Of a DNA stretch of 64,000 bases, positions 11,942-23,620 are shown piece after piece. Each line of letters begins with the position of its first letter. Position 1 is the stretch's first letter. The notes below the pieces were generated by a model that was not told the origin of the DNA, ran no database searches, and was given only the letters and a program-made list of their open reading frames with translations. This DNA comes from Pohlia nutans (lineage: Eukaryota > Streptophyta > Bryopsida > Bryales > Mniaceae). The DNA lies in contig CM040102.1 in assembly GCA_022496805.1 (NCBI GenBank), positions 5,691,001 through 5,755,000 on the forward strand. The letters run 5' to 3'. Both the position numbers and the translations under genes were made by a program.

Positions 11942-12651
11942 ACATGGAAAACAGAGACTTGAAAAGTACTACACCGCTTCTTTCATATGATTTGTTTGGT
12001 ATATGCTCTGAAATGTTTTGATTGCCACAACATTTACAACCAATTCAAAACTATAGTGGGTTTGAAGAATACAAAAGAGACATAAATAGTGTTACTATTA
12101 AGAATTTCACACCACAGAAACTATGACAAATATAAAGTTACTAATACTCCTTTGGTAAAATACCGTGGCCCACAATATATGGTGAATTTGGTGTAGTACG
12201 AGCCAAATAGTACCACTCATTTCATCATTTGGGGGCCCCCGTTTGATTCCTCGTGAGGCTCCCAATGGACGCTTCTTGCACCGACTGCTCGGCCCAGGTC
12301 ACCGGCAACTGCCGGTCACGCCGACAGTGATGATGCAAGCTTGAAGCAGTCGCCCTGCTTTGAACTTCGAGACCCCAACAGTGTCTGCCTTTTGTGGACT
12401 CCAAAGATTCCTCACGCACTCATTCATCCATTCATCCATCCCTCCGTTTTCATCCATCCCGACGGTGGTTTACATCCCCTGCCCCCTCCCTCTCACAATG
12501 TCCATTCATTTCCCCATCAGCTCAGACTGTTTGTTGTCCTTTTGTATGAAGCACGTTACAAGTACTTCCGTCAGTACACTTTAAACTCGTTATTATCACA
12601 TTCTTTAATATCACATTCCAATCTCTGCATTGCAATACTGGGTATTATATA
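11942..12651. other. intergenic, locally GC-richer segment
   Basis: The 12230-12560 stretch is clearly GC-richer than its surroundings and holds overlapping open frames on both strands (64-103 codons). None has a recognisable domain, and part of the coding appearance comes from TTCATCCAT-type tandem triplets. Possibly a captured gene fragment, but I cannot support a product. Confidence 0.35.
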
Positions 12652-13061
12652 AGGTGAGTGGGCCACAAACCGACACTGTAATCATTTATAATTATCTCAA
12701 ATGCAATGTCGTAGTTTGAATGAATTAGCAAACTAATTCTAAATCTACTCCAACTCGAATCATGAATTTTGAAGCTATATCGAATAAGTTATGAATTTTT
12801 GAAGTTCAAGGTCTAGGTTGCCTATTTGTGACAATAAACTTGGGCTGAAATTGACAAAAAATATGTCTTGAAGGATCACAAAAAAACCTTAGAATACACA
12901 AAGTTCTCACAAATGAGGTGAGTCCACGTAGTCATTCAAAGCCAACAATTACTAAACCACATTGGTGAATGATTGTTGGATTTTGGCACAATGAAATATC
13001 TTTTATAAAGTAATTATAGGCTTTTGTTTATGGTCGCCATCAGTTTATGGCTCACTCACCT
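12652..13061. mobile_element. TA-flanked MITE, family N copy 3
   Basis: The ends AGGTGAGTGGGCCACAAAC and GTTTATGGCTCACTCACCT are inverted repeats with two or three mismatches, flanked by TA on both sides (12650-12651 and 13062-13063). Length is 410 bp, non-coding. The terminal sequence differs inside from the other TA-flanked elements, but the AGGT start and the length are shared. Confidence 0.75.
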
Positions 13062-13221
13062 TACACACTAGCTCTAAATCCCTTAATGCTAAAGGAAAGA
13101 ATATGCCCCCTATTTTGTACACGTTGGGGCCCACCTTTTTTAATGGTTTAAAATTACCAAGAAGGTCCTTCGAGACTAATTTGGAGCCTTAGGCCCTAAA
13201 TTTGCAAAACATTTGTCAATT

Positions 13222-13237
13222 GGGGGGGGGGGGGGGG
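13222..13237. repeat. G16 homopolymer
   Basis: Sixteen consecutive G residues. Such runs are unstable and can form G-quadruplexes; the exact count may reflect sequencing. Confidence 0.9.
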
Positions 13238-13352
13238 ATTTAGAGCCGGTGTTGTAAGGTAGTGCACCCTATACTCCCATTACCATACTGGGGATTTAGA
13301 ATCATTGTTGTCTATAAGGTAGTGCACTCTATACTCCCATTACCATACTGGG
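13238..13352 (+). repeat. tandem duplication of about 60 bp
   Basis: Two consecutive units share GGTAGTGCAC, CTATACTCCCATTACCATAC and GGGGATTTAGA. The left unit abuts the G16 run. No coding function is apparent. Confidence 0.85.
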
Positions 13353-14829
13353 CACTTAGGATCAACAAAAAAATAATTACAAAAAGCAAAAGTCCAAATT
13401 TTTAGAAAATCATTGTTTTCAAAAATTATATTTTCTTTGGAGAAAAATATCTTAGAGAATATCCACACAATATCACAAAATATTTAGAGAATTTGAACAA
13501 AAAAACTCAATATTTGGCATGAGCCGCTGACTCTGATGGTTGGATATGGTAACACCTAAAAGATCAAGAAGTCCAAATGTTTTTTTAGCACTTTTGAGTA
13601 GGTTTAATGTAGACTTCTTTTGTTCGAATTCATTTGTTATATAAAATTTGGTCCTACCTTAACCCTTAAAGGTCCACAACTATGTTCTCTCCAAACACTC
13701 CAAAGTTGCCTAAAAGTACCCATTCTCAAAAAAAGACAAAATATTTTTTGATCTAAAACCTTTTTGACCGATCCAACTATAGAATAGTTCAATCAAATTT
13801 AATTTATTAGCACTTCCAAATTTTCAACTGTTTAGGGTTCCTAAGCAGTAAGATTATAAGCTGCAAAGCTCGTTGAACCTTTTTTTTTGGGTCCCATGCT
13901 TGAATTTGAGACTTTCTAAAAAGGCCCAAAATATTAAGTTCAATCTCAAATTTGGTAAAATGGATTTGCAAGTCTTGTATATGGGGGTGTTAAATCATTG
14001 TGTGGAAAAATTCAAATGTATAGTTTGTTGTATGCATAGTTTCAAAAGGTGGCCTCATTTAGGTCTTTCACCTCTGCATAATTGCATCTTTTGATCTATG
14101 CATCATCTATGTACACAAACTACTATCCCATCTTCATTATAAAGAGAAGAATCACCACAAAAAATCTCAAAAATGTAGAATTAATACTCATCACACATCG
14201 AGGTGACCGAATTTGAAAATTTAGCCTTGATCCTATAGAGGTTGATTACAATTTCAACAATATATATGATCGACCAAAATTGTGATTTTTAAACCATGAA
14301 TCTTTGTTCTTTTTTGGGTTGAACTTATTATTTCACTAGAGCTTTGAAAGAAATATAGGAATTGGATGTCAAAGTAACCATGATTATGGGTGGAAAAAAT
14401 GGCAATTTAGAAGGATGAACCAATTCTACCAATTTAGTGTAGAAAACCATTCAATTATGTGGCCATTTTGGGTTGAAGACATAGTCATCTAATATAAAAA
14501 TTCCAGTAGTCATGAATAAAGAAAATGATTATTTCGTAGGGCTAATTTTTGCCTAATATATGGGAATTCTAGTGGCACTTTTGGAAGTTTTTGCAGTTCC
14601 TTTTGAAAGTTTATAAAACTCACATACTTTGTTGTAAAAATATAATATTCCACTTGCTACAACTTTTTGTTTAGATTTGCCACATGTAATTAGAAAATTA
14701 AGATCCTATCACCGTTGTACGTTGTTAGATAAAAAATCGTATTACAAGTAGGGTCCACTACCTTATACGCAATTCCAAGACACTTTCCATGTGTCAAATT
14801 TTGAACTCATATAACTTTGGTTAACATGG
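13353..14829. other. intergenic with a truncated family C fragment
   Basis: Positions 13553-13640 resemble one end of the family C element (ACCTAAAAGATCAAGAAGTCC compared with CCCCTAAAGGACCAAGAAGT at 23386). A second lone end, TTAA-CCCTTAAAGGTCC, lies at 13659. I found no partner ends. The rest is AT-rich without a supported gene. Confidence 0.45.
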
Positions 14830-15800
14830 ACTAAAATTATAATTTTTTTATTTATTAAAATACCAACACCTGGATGACATGAAACACTTTAATTTAGATG
14901 CAAAGTTTTAATTGAATAAATTGATTTTCATGTTTTTTTCTTTGCTCAAAAAATAGCCAAAATTTAGCATTTTGAGGCATTGTAGTACAAAATAAATAAT
15001 ATTTTTAATTTTTCAAATTAATCATTTCAAATAACACATATCTAAATGTACTTCATATCAAAAATTGGTACCATAATGACATCATTGGATATTTTAAACA
15101 AGTGTTTTGGTTTCTTTTAACAGCTAGGACATATTTTGATTTTTGTACTAAAAATCTCTTTAAACCCTTTAGCGCGCCGGCGTCCAGAATCTGGACGTCG
15201 GATGAATTTCAGCAGCTCGATTTCTGTAGGTACCGGATGTTTTTCATCCATTTTTATTTTTTTTCATTCTTGAGCTAGTTGAATACCATTTGTACTGTAT
15301 GGATCTTCCAAATAAGATAATGTGAATTGTTGAAAAATTACAAAAGTGATTAATGTCAAGTTTCAATCTTAGTTCAAAAAGAAAGACCTTAAATATGATT
15401 TTCCATAGTAAGTAGAATCAAATAATGGAAACCATACCATCTCGTAGTGCATGTCATTCTAATTTCATTACAATATTTTTAAATTTTTTTGTGTTAATTT
15501 TGGATTTTAAATTAAATTTCAAGAGAAAACCTTGCAAAATTACTTTAAAAATATTAATAATAAATCTGATGAATCCAACCGTACAGATGTTATCTACACA
15601 TTGACATCTACAACTTTGTTTTGTACATCAACTCCATTTCCGTTTTTCATCAACCATTTTATAACAAATCTTTGAAAACAGTGTTGAATCGGGACGTTAA
15701 AGGGTTAAAATCTTTAAACTTCTTCAATTTTTATGTGAATTTTTTTTGTGTACTACATGAGTGTAAGAAATCAAAACCACATCCCGTCGATGAAATTAAA
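14830..15800 (+). repeat. dispersed repeat H, copy 1 (split by a TTAA MITE)
   Basis: The flanks of the family B element at 15165-15704 join into one repeat that matches 21095-21790 (same strand) and 19125-20975 (opposite strand). Shared blocks include CACCTGGATGACATGAAA, GTACAAAATAAATAATATTT, ATGTACTTCATATCAAAAAT and GTAAGAAATCAAAACCACAT. Net length is about 430 bp. It is non-coding and its class is unknown. Confidence 0.8.
15165..15704 (+). mobile_element. TTAA-type MITE, family B copy 2
   Basis: A 540-bp element from CCCTTTAGCGCGCCGGCG to GGGACGTTAAAGGG. The right flank is TTAA; the left is TTAA plus one extra A. It interrupts repeat H, whose other two copies read through the position (CTCTTTTAAATCTTT at 21681 and the inverted copy near 19220), so they act as empty sites. 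Interior blocks match the other family B copies. It is non-coding. Confidence 0.88.
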
Positions 15801-16661
15801 ATCCTTCCATTCCATGATGTTTAATAAGCCTCACAAATCTAAAAATAAAAAAATGCGTGAGATTATAGAACTCATATGAAGGGATTGTTTCTCAAAACAC
15901 ATGTATATATGGTGATTTAATGATTTAGTGAAACATGAAATTTATATCATAACTAGATAAGAAGTAACATGTAATTTAAAAATATATTTCTAACTGAAAA
16001 CTTTTTGACCACAACATGCACTACATGTACTACTTTAGAAATTAGTACTTGATTTTGAAGCCAAATAGATGCCTGTACCATAAGAACGCCCAACAAAATA
16101 ACCTCATTGACTAACTTCTAAAAAGTAATCACTAGAAACGTTTTTCATTGCGTGTGTAACAAAAGTTTGAAACCATTTATCAGCTCAAAATGAATTGTTT
16201 GGCTTTTTAGGGATTAACTTTCAAGAGAAACAGAGGACGATGAATGTTTTCAAAAACTTCTTAACAAAGTTGTATTAAACGGATGAAATTCATCCAAGTA
16301 TGTTGAAAAAAAACTTTTGTTTGGTATTCAACAATGTCATTAGCTTGTCACTTCCGAGGTCGTTTGATGGTTTATGATTTTTGTGCAAGGCTCTAAATCT
16401 AGGCTTACTAGTAGAAAAGGTGGCGCTCGTGTAGGACATGCGTAGGCAAAATAACTGTGCATGCGTAGAATTGGGCACTACTTGTTTGGGCATCTCCCTA
16501 GGCAGTGCTACCTTTTCTATTGGTGGCTCTCTTTTTAAAATAAATAGAAAAATGTTGAAGAATAAAGTCTGTTTGTTTAAAATCTTGACAAAATAAAATT
16601 CATTTTGCCCAAAAAGCTTCTAATCTACAATCCTCTTCCCCAAGGCTTTCATAGGAGTAAA
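15801..16661. other. intergenic, no gene seen
   Basis: AT-rich. The minus-strand frame at 16290-16493 has no recognisable product. The motif GGCANNNCTACCTTTTCT near 16500 resembles sequence near 33700, a minor dispersed similarity. Confidence 0.4.
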
Positions 16662-16665
16662 TCAA

Positions 16666-17406
16666 CCCTTAAACGTCATTGTAGCCATATACAGACAGAT
16701 GGATGTATCCCTTCTAAAATGAACTGAAGTATCTCAAAGTAGATGAAGGATTTTTATCCAATTCTTTTCGTGAAGGCTCTTCATTGGTCATGCTATTTCT
16801 TCAAGTTAAATTATGGTCATTTAAGCTATTTTGGATTTTACATGGGGTCCTAACTACAAAAAGAGTAGTAAAAACCATTCACGATGTAGTGTATTTTGGA
16901 TTGTTCTATTATTTCTTTCTTAAAATAAATTTAGGTCATGAAAAATGAGTTCTGTTGCTCATAAGGTGAACTAACACAATGAAACTTACCAAGTCTAGTC
17001 TCTATTCCATTTTGAATTTTCGGAAAATTTTAAAAATTAAGTGTTTTATTGGAGTTACAAGTTTGATGGATATAACCATAGTGTAGGGATTTATTCTAAA
17101 TTTAAACACACATATGATTTTCATTTATTATAGTGTTCTTCATTGTAATTTACACCTTGGTTAAACAAATCAAAGGTTTTGAGTACATTTTGTAATTAGT
17201 CAATATGAATTTTCTTTAAAATCAGTTCAAAAAATCATAGTAATTTCAAAATTTCACCACAATTTATGAAAATTTCATAATTTGTAGAAGACACATGGCT
17301 CCATCTACTAGAAATATAAAGTTGAAATCTTGTCTTATTTATGGTGCCAAAATTGAATGTGACAGGTAGAGCAAGATTCCATGGTCATAGGCTTGACGTT
17401 TAGGGG
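16666..17406 (+). mobile_element. TTAA-type MITE, family I, with TCAA duplication
   Basis: A 741-bp element starts CCCTTAAACGTCATTGTAGC and ends TTGACGTTTAGGGG. Its flanks are TCAA at 16662-16665 and TCAA at 17407-17410, a matching but non-canonical tetranucleotide duplication. No other copy lies in the window. No open frame of note is present. Confidence 0.8.
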
Positions 17407-17525
17407 TCAAGGGTAGTGCCATTTTTTGACCCCTCAACTCTTTGTACAATGTAGTGAGGATCTAAAAAAGAATCTACTTGAATTTGATAAAAAAAAGAAA
17501 AAGAAAAAGAAGTTCTTCTAGTTAA

Positions 17526-18045
17526 CTTCTAAAAGTCCAAAGGGTATAGGACAAAACATAGATATGTTATAATATATGCCTTCCGTATGTTTGATGAAGT
17601 TTGGTTCAATTGACAAAATCTAGAGCATCATCTCTACAAATCATCCACATGGTCAAACTTCCAAAAAAAAATAAGATATTCTTTTTAATGATTTAAAAGC
17701 ATTATCCTTTGGAAAATTGTATAAATTATAATTTTTACTTTTAAGGTTTAAAATTTAGTATGGTTGGTTAAAATAGGTTCCTCTATTGTAAACTTTCAAA
17801 AAAAACAAGGGAAATGATGGAGTGACCATCACTACTTTCTTCAAATAGCAAATTTTAGAACACTAAGACAATGTTGAGGGGATATACTTTAAAAAATTCT
17901 TCCCGGTGGAGTTTAACTCGGATTAACATAATTCGAATTGTGTTGGAAATTAGATTTGATTTAGTTTTTTTTTTTCTTCTTCTTCTTCAGGCAGCTTGTT
18001 AAAAATGGGCAAAGACCAAAAAGTGGCCTCCTGGGAGCTTAGGAG
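17526..18045 (-). mobile_element. TTAA-type MITE, family E copy 2 (inverted, decayed)
   Basis: TTAA lies at 17522-17525 and 18046-18049. The ends have drifted (CTTCTAAAAGTCCAAAGGG and GGGAGCTTAGGAG), but the interior matches the reverse complement of 11397-11937, for example GATGAAGTTTGGT and CCCGGTGGAGTTTAACTCGG. It is clearly older than copy 1. The short open frames on both strands at 17999-18326 are not supported. Confidence 0.8.
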
Positions 18046-18049
18046 TTAA

Positions 18050-19124
18050 GAGCATTGCCATGAGCAAGAAAAAAAAGCACATCTTGGATGAAAAATGAAC
18101 AATTAGTGCTTTGACCCGCCTTGAGGTTCTCTTTGCCCCGAAGAATAGTGAATTTTTGCCAGGGTTTTGCAACTCCTGCATGACATGTAGAGATCATCAG
18201 ACACTCAATGAAATAGATCACTTTAAGAATTCTAAAATACCATGGAGCTCAAGTAGACTCTTTGTATTTGGAGAGTATGTCAATCCTTTCAAACCATTTT
18301 CTAAGAATAAATTTAGATGGATTTAAATTGTACTTGATGGCACATGTGATTGAATCGTGTCATACATTCTAAAATCTAAACAAGTGACCAATGCGTGCTT
18401 TCAGACTAGGGTGTCATAGTTCTCTACAATAAAAGTTTTTATAGAATATTTTGGAATATTTTAAGGATATTTCCATAATATTTTGGAATATATTTGCTGA
18501 TGTTATTTAATCCGCTTGCAAACTACGTCAAATAAATATTTTAACCACACTACATGCTCCATTTTTAATTAGCCAATCAAACTCTCAAAAATCGTTTTGG
18601 GAACTTGCCATTTTAAGGGGCATTATTTTAATGCAAAGGAACAAAAATTTCTCCTATAAACCTCTCATATCTACCTTGTTTATAGAATCTTTTTTTAATC
18701 TTTTTGAATACAATACCTTTATATTATAGGAATTGAGGAAAATTATTGCTATTACTATGGAACATATCAATTAAGGCAATAATTTATTTATTCTACAACA
18801 TCACCAAGTACAATGTATTACGTTTTGATCCAAATACTATTTATTAATATTTTTAGATTATCACTATACATATAGTCCTAGAATATCTTTTCACTGTGGT
18901 TGATTTTTGCAAAAAAGCTAATTTTAGTGACCAATAGAAAATGTTTACTGCCACATTGTGCTTGTTATGTGATGTCACACTACACATTTTGGATGCCCTA
19001 CCGTGAAAGCACCTTAATGAGTTTGATCCATTGATCAGGCAATGGTATGATATGGGTACTCCAAAAAGCGCTTTTAACTCTTAAATCAACTCCTATGGCA
19101 ACTTTGAATGATCCCCTTCTAAAA
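18050..19124. other. AT-rich intergenic
   Basis: No supported gene. A stretch near 19035 (GGTATGATATGGGTACTCC) resembles the end of the family D MITE but has no partner. AATATTTTGGAATATT blocks near 18450 resemble A/T-rich parts of family G. Confidence 0.4.
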
Positions 19125-19971
19125 AAAGAATAAAAAATGAATCGACCAAATAAGGTTTTGATTTCCTATACTCATAAAATATACCCAAAAAAATTCATGT
19201 AAAAATTGAAAAGTTTAAAAGATTTTGAAGGAGATTTTTTGTACAAAAATTAGAGTTTGTCCCACCCTCGGTCCCACCTGCTTAAAAACATCCAAAACGT
19301 TTGTTTAAAATGTCCATTGATGTCATTTAAAAGAAATTTTAACACGCAATTCCCAATTTATGCACTTGGCCAAGTGCGCTCATTTCACAAGCAAATTTGG
19401 CTTAAAAAAATTTGTTTAAAAAATTCTCTAATTTTTTTATATTTTTGTCTTTCTACAATCACTTACATTGTAAACAAACAATTCTTTTATTAATTTTTTA
19501 TCCTTATCTTTTATCTTTTCTTTTATCTTTTCTTTTATCTTGTTTTCTTTTTTGTCTCCATCTTGTTTTCCTTCTTGTTTTCCTTCTTGTCTTCCTTCTT
19601 GTCTTCTTCTTTTTCTTCTATTTTTCTTCATTTCTTACTTTTCACTTCTTTTCTTCTTGTTGCAGCAGCAAGTCCCACATTCACAACAAAGGAGGAAAAA
19701 AACCAAAATTAAAAAATTAAAAAACAAAAAAAAAAGTTTTTTTATTTTTTTATTTTTTTTTATTTTTTTTTATTTTTTTTAGTTTTCTAGTTTTCTTCTT
19801 TGTTTAGGGTTCAGCCATTGTGGCGCTGAGCCCTAAAAATAAAATAAAATAAAAAATTATTTTTAGGGCTCAGCCTCTGGCTGAACCCTAAACGCCGGCA
19901 CAGCCGAAAAATAAAAATAAAAATAAAAATAATAATAATATATATATTTTTTTTGTTCAGCTGTTTCGGTC

Positions 19972-19999
19972 GATAGGGTGCGCGGCCGCGCACCCTATC
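19972..19999. repeat. 28-bp perfect GC-rich palindrome
   Basis: GATAGGGTGCGCGG is followed immediately by its reverse complement, with no spacer. It lies near the centre of the foldback element and contains GCGGCCGC. Confidence 0.97.
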
Positions 20000-20051
20000 C
20001 CATTCTCGTCTCTCTTTTCTCCTTTCTCTCCTCTCCCTCCCCTCATATATA

Positions 20052-20170
20052 TAGGAGAGAGGGGGAGGGAGAGGGAGAAAGAGAGGGAGAGGGAGAAAGA
20101 GAGGGAGAGGGAGAAATAGAGGGAGAGGGAGAGGAAAATGACAGAAAGAGGGAAGAGGGGAGGGAGAAGC
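20052..20170 (+). repeat. pure-purine GA-rich minisatellite
   Basis: Units of about 24 bp built from GAGAGGGAGAGGGAGAAA are repeated several times, almost without pyrimidines. Homopurine mirror-like tracts can form intramolecular triplexes. The Glu/Gly/Arg-rich open frame across it is an artefact of the repeat. Confidence 0.9.
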
Positions 20171-20183
20171 CGAAACGGCCGGA

Positions 20184-20217
20184 AAAAAAAAAAAAAAAAA
20201 AAAAAATTTTTTTTTTT
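20184..20217. repeat. A-run/T-run hairpin
   Basis: About two dozen A residues are followed directly by about a dozen T residues, a self-complementary junction inside the foldback. A second long A-run followed by a T-run lies at about 20336-20377. Run lengths may be unreliable. Confidence 0.8.
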
Positions 20218-21094
20218 GGCCGCCGGTTAGGGTTCAGCCGGCGGCTGAACCCTAAAAAAAATCAATTTTTAAAAATTTATTTTAGGGTTCAGCACCACAA
20301 TGGCTGAACCCTATACAAAGAAGAAGAAAACCGGAAAAAAAAAAAAAAAAAAAAAAAAAAGTTTTTTTTTTTTTTTTCTTTGTTGTGAGTGTAGGACTTG
20401 CGGCTGCCACAAGAAGGAAAAAAAAATGAAAAGTAAGAAATGAAGAAATATAGAAGAAAAAGAAGAAGACAAGAAAGAAAACAAGATGGAGACAAGTAAA
20501 AAGACAAGAAGGAAAACAAGATGGAGACAAGAAAGAAGACACGAAAGAAAACAAGATAAAAGAAAAGATAAAAGAAAAGGTAAAAGAAAAGATAAAGATA
20601 CGGATAAAAAATAAATAAAAGAATTGTTTGTTTACAATGTAAGTGATTGTAGAAAGACAAAAATTGAAATTTTTTAGAGAATTTTTCAGACAAATTTTTT
20701 ATTGCGCCCAAGGGCCAAGTGCATGATTATATGGCCAAGTGCGTAAATAGCGAATTGCGTGTTTTTGGTACTAATTTTTGATATGAAGTACATCTAGATA
20801 TGTGTTATTTGGAATTGTTAATTTGAAAGATTAAAAATATTATTTATTTTGTACTAAAGCGCGTGTAAATCCAAATCTTTGGCGAATTTTCCCACGAAGC
20901 ATAAAAATATGAAAATTAATTTATTCAACTAAAAAATTATACTTAAATTAAAGTATTTCATGTCATCTAGGTGTGGATATATATATAGTCAATTGAAATG
21001 AACAATTTTTTGAAATTTGGAAAACAAACAAGATGTTCCAAATTTCCAAATTTCAAAAAATTAATTAACCAAAATTAAAAAAATTAGTTAAAAA

Positions 21095-21790
21095 AATAAC
21101 CACACCTGGATGACATGAAATACTTATATTTAAGTAAAACTTTTTAATTGAATAAACTAACTTTCATGCTTTTAAACTTTATAGTAAAAATTGTCAAAAA
21201 TCAGGATCTGTAGGCATTAGAGCTATCCGTAAACTAAAGGGTTGAGTGGGCTTTAGTTTGACTAAAATTTGAAGAAACGAAAACTATTGAGAGAAATTTT
21301 AGGATATCAAAAGAATGGGTGAGTGGGGACGGATGGACGGTCTAGGTATATATAGCGAGAATCTATTGTCAGAAAAGGGGCTAGCAATGACCTTCATGTG
21401 TGAAGGTGAATGATAGAAACTTGGGTGAAAAGTATTTTAGCACCGATTTTGGTGCTTTCAAAGTTTGCATCCACAGTTTTTTTTAGTGCTTGACACATGT
21501 TCTTTTTTGAGAATTCATGTCACTGTTCACTCAAACTATGGTCCACTCACCCACTTTTGAGAGAATTTACGGATAACTCTATTGTAGCACAAATTATTTA
21601 ACCCTTCAAATTAATCATCTCAAACAAAAAAAATTTAGATGTGCTTCATATAAAAAATTGATTTTGATTTTAGTACAGAAAGTCTCTTTTAAATCTTTAA
21701 AACTCTTTAGTTTTTACATGAATTTTTTGTGTGTACTTCATGAGTGTAGGAAATCAAAACTACATCCGGTCGATTCATTTTTTAAGAACT
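21095..21790 (+). repeat. dispersed repeat H, copy 3 (split by an ATT-flanked MITE)
   Basis: The sequence matches copy 1 collinearly (CACACCTGGATGACATGAAA to GGAAATCAAAACTACATCCG) once the 362-bp insertion at 21219-21580 is removed. It gives the empty site for the family B insertion in copy 1. Confidence 0.8.
21219..21580. mobile_element. MITE with 3-bp ATT duplication (PIF/Harbinger-like)
   Basis: The ends are imperfect inverted repeats, AGAGCTATCCGTAAA and TTTACGGATAACTCT, and further in TTGAGTGGGC and GTCCACTCACCCAC. The flanks are ATT at 21216-21218 and 21581-21583. Repeat H copy 1 reads GGCATTGTAG at this point, an exact empty site, so the duplication is 3 bp. Three-base duplications and non-coding short length fit PIF/Harbinger-type MITEs. 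Confidence 0.8.
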
Positions 21791-23385
21791 TATTCAAAAT
21801 TACCATACATGTTGATTCAAAGACTTTTCGAGGTACCCATATTTGACCATTGCCCAGTCAAAGGGTAAAACGAGGAAGAAAAAGGTACACATGTAGGGTG
21901 AACCAACACAACCATACACCGTCCACTCTAATTTACCCTAGTTAAACCCTAGACAATCCCTACGTTAAAACACGTGTTTCGCCACCTCGCATTCTTTGAC
22001 ATAACCCATGTTTTAGCGTAGGCAACCTAGGCTTTAATCGTGATTAATTAGGGTGAACAGTGCATGGTTGTTTTGGTCCACCCTACATGTAGGGATCATG
22101 CTCTAAGGGTAGTAGTAGGGATCACGCTCTAAGAGTATAACACAGTCAACGTAGTACTAGCACTGACCATGTTTCCACTCATGTTCTGGTGGTGTACATT
22201 CCAAACCAAAATGACTACCGTCGTTACATAAGTGGAAACATGGTGGTAAGTACCATCATTTGTTCAACGAAATTCCAAGCTGTCTCACCTGGAGAATCAC
22301 GGACAATATTCAAGTGTCTGAGCTGCTGCAGCTGCATGCACAGACTGTAAGCATTGAAAGCCAAAGTTGAAGCACCTGCTAAGTTGCAGAAACTTCAATA
22401 TATACGGTATGAAAATCAGACTGAGACGTGGCCGGCTGGCAATCCTGTGATTGCATGATTCGATCATGCGCGTGCACACCTGCAAGTGCTGATCCAAGCA
22501 AACTCTGCTCTGCTAGCAAACGGCCGGCCTAGCTGACGGCCCGGCCACGCCACGCCGGTGCATGCATTTCGATCCAGGGACACTGCATTGATCGAGACTG
22601 ACTGTGAATGTATGTATTGCCAGCTAGCTGCTAAACCTAGTCAACAACTAATATACGTACCACTTGCAAATAAGCGCCAATGCAACACCAGGTTGCTGTA
22701 TCATCTGATCTGTCTGTCTGTGTCTGTCTGTGTCTGTGTCTGTGTCTGTCTGTGTCGGTCTGTGCAGGTGCGCTGCAGTCTGCACGGGGTCGATCGATGC
22801 TATTTAACTTAAGCTTCGATCAGGCTTCTGCAACAAGCATCTTCTTCTTGCAATCGATTATAATATCAAATGTTCCCACTTCCACGATCTATCGCTAATC
22901 ACCTCATCAGTGATCACAGAACCACTTTATGACATTTAGAATATTATGCGACCTCCTACATAAATGGTATCTACTCACGATACCTCTGTAATATCCGGCA
23001 ATACCCTTGATATATTAAGGTGATACCATGATGATATCCGCGGATATCATCTCATGAAGTTGTGTGAAGATGAGTATTCTCGCTACATTTCAATTTTTAT
23101 TTTTTTTCATTTTCTTTCTTTGTATGTTTAGCAGCCCCATTTTGGGGGTAGAAATCCAGCTAATTTTAGCCAGTTTTGGGATCACTGGATCTCATGTTTG
23201 CTTACCGTGCAAGGTCAAGTGGAGGTTCTAGGTAACTCATTCAGAGGTTTCGATCTTCTGACGCATTCTGGTTTCTGCATCAAGACACCAGTGAAAGCTT
23301 GTCAAAGACAATATGAAAATGAAATGTCATGTTGAATGTTGAATGATAAACAAGATAACTTGAAAAATTAATTGTGGCATCTTAA
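21791..23385. other. intergenic with a GC-richer unique segment
   Basis: The 22280-22830 part is GC-richer than average and rich in CGATC, CATGCATG and GGCCGG motifs, unlike its neighbours. Possibly an old gene edge or regulatory region. Open frames on both strands are short and unrecognisable. I do not support a gene. Confidence 0.35.
22705..22767 (+). repeat. (TGTCTG)n-type microsatellite
   Basis: A run of CTGT and GTCTGT units with small interruptions. The Cys/Val/Ser-repeat open frames across it are artefacts. Confidence 0.9.
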
Positions 23386-23616
23386 CCCCTAAAGGACCAA
23401 GAAGTTTGAATTGGGCCTCATGTTTTTTACATCATTTTTGAGCAAGTCTTATGTGGGTTTCCATTAGTTCAAATGTGTTTGTGTTTTGATCAACGTATAC
23501 AACGTTCTTCGCTAATTTCAATGATATAAAACTTGACCCCATCGCAATTCTCCGTTTTACAATATCATCGATTGAAGTTGGCATTCTGAAACCATGAATC
23601 CTTGGTCCTTTAGGGG
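23386..23616 (+). mobile_element. TTAA-type MITE, family C copy 1
   Basis: A 231-bp element from CCCCTAAAGGACCAAGAAG to CTTGGTCCTTTAGGGG with perfect TTAA on both sides (23382-23385 and 23617-23620). Its terminal repeat is about 16 bp. The interior matches the reverse complement of 27069-27538. The minus-strand frame across it has no product. Confidence 0.9.
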
Positions 23617-23620
23617 TTAA

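Larger units (their letters stand above)
19331..20765. mobile_element. foldback element M, 1.43 kb, with nested GGGTTCAGC stems
   Basis: The outer arms (about 19340-19690 and 20375-20763) are inverted copies. They begin AACACGCAATTC and carry CACTTGGCCAAGTGCG, then CAATCACTTACATTGTAAAC and a (CTTTT/CTTGTTTTC)n pyrimidine tract mirrored as a purine tract. Inner stems centre on AGGGTTCAGCC...GGCTGAACCCTA, twice per side. The very centre is a 28-bp perfect palindrome. The open frames inside (low-complexity F/L/S or E/G/R peptides) are by-products of the tracts. It resembles a foldback-type non-autonomous transposon. Confidence 0.8.
19125..20975 (-). repeat. dispersed repeat H, copy 2 (split by a foldback element)
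   Basis: Positions 19125-19330 and 20766-20975 together match repeat H in the opposite orientation, including CCAAAACGTTTGTTTAAAAT on the left and ATTTTTGATATGAAGTACAT on the right. The 1.43-kb foldback sits between them exactly where copy 1 reads ATGATGTCATTATGGTACC without interruption. Confidence 0.8.

Noticed and set aside
12225..12652. Overlapping frames on both strands in a GC-richer segment
   Set aside because: No domain, no splice support, and TTCATCCAT repeats explain part of the open length.
19412..20711. Open frames encoding Phe/Leu/Ser-rich or Glu/Gly/Arg-rich proteins
   Set aside because: They follow the polypyrimidine and polypurine tracts of the foldback element and are mirrored on the other strand.
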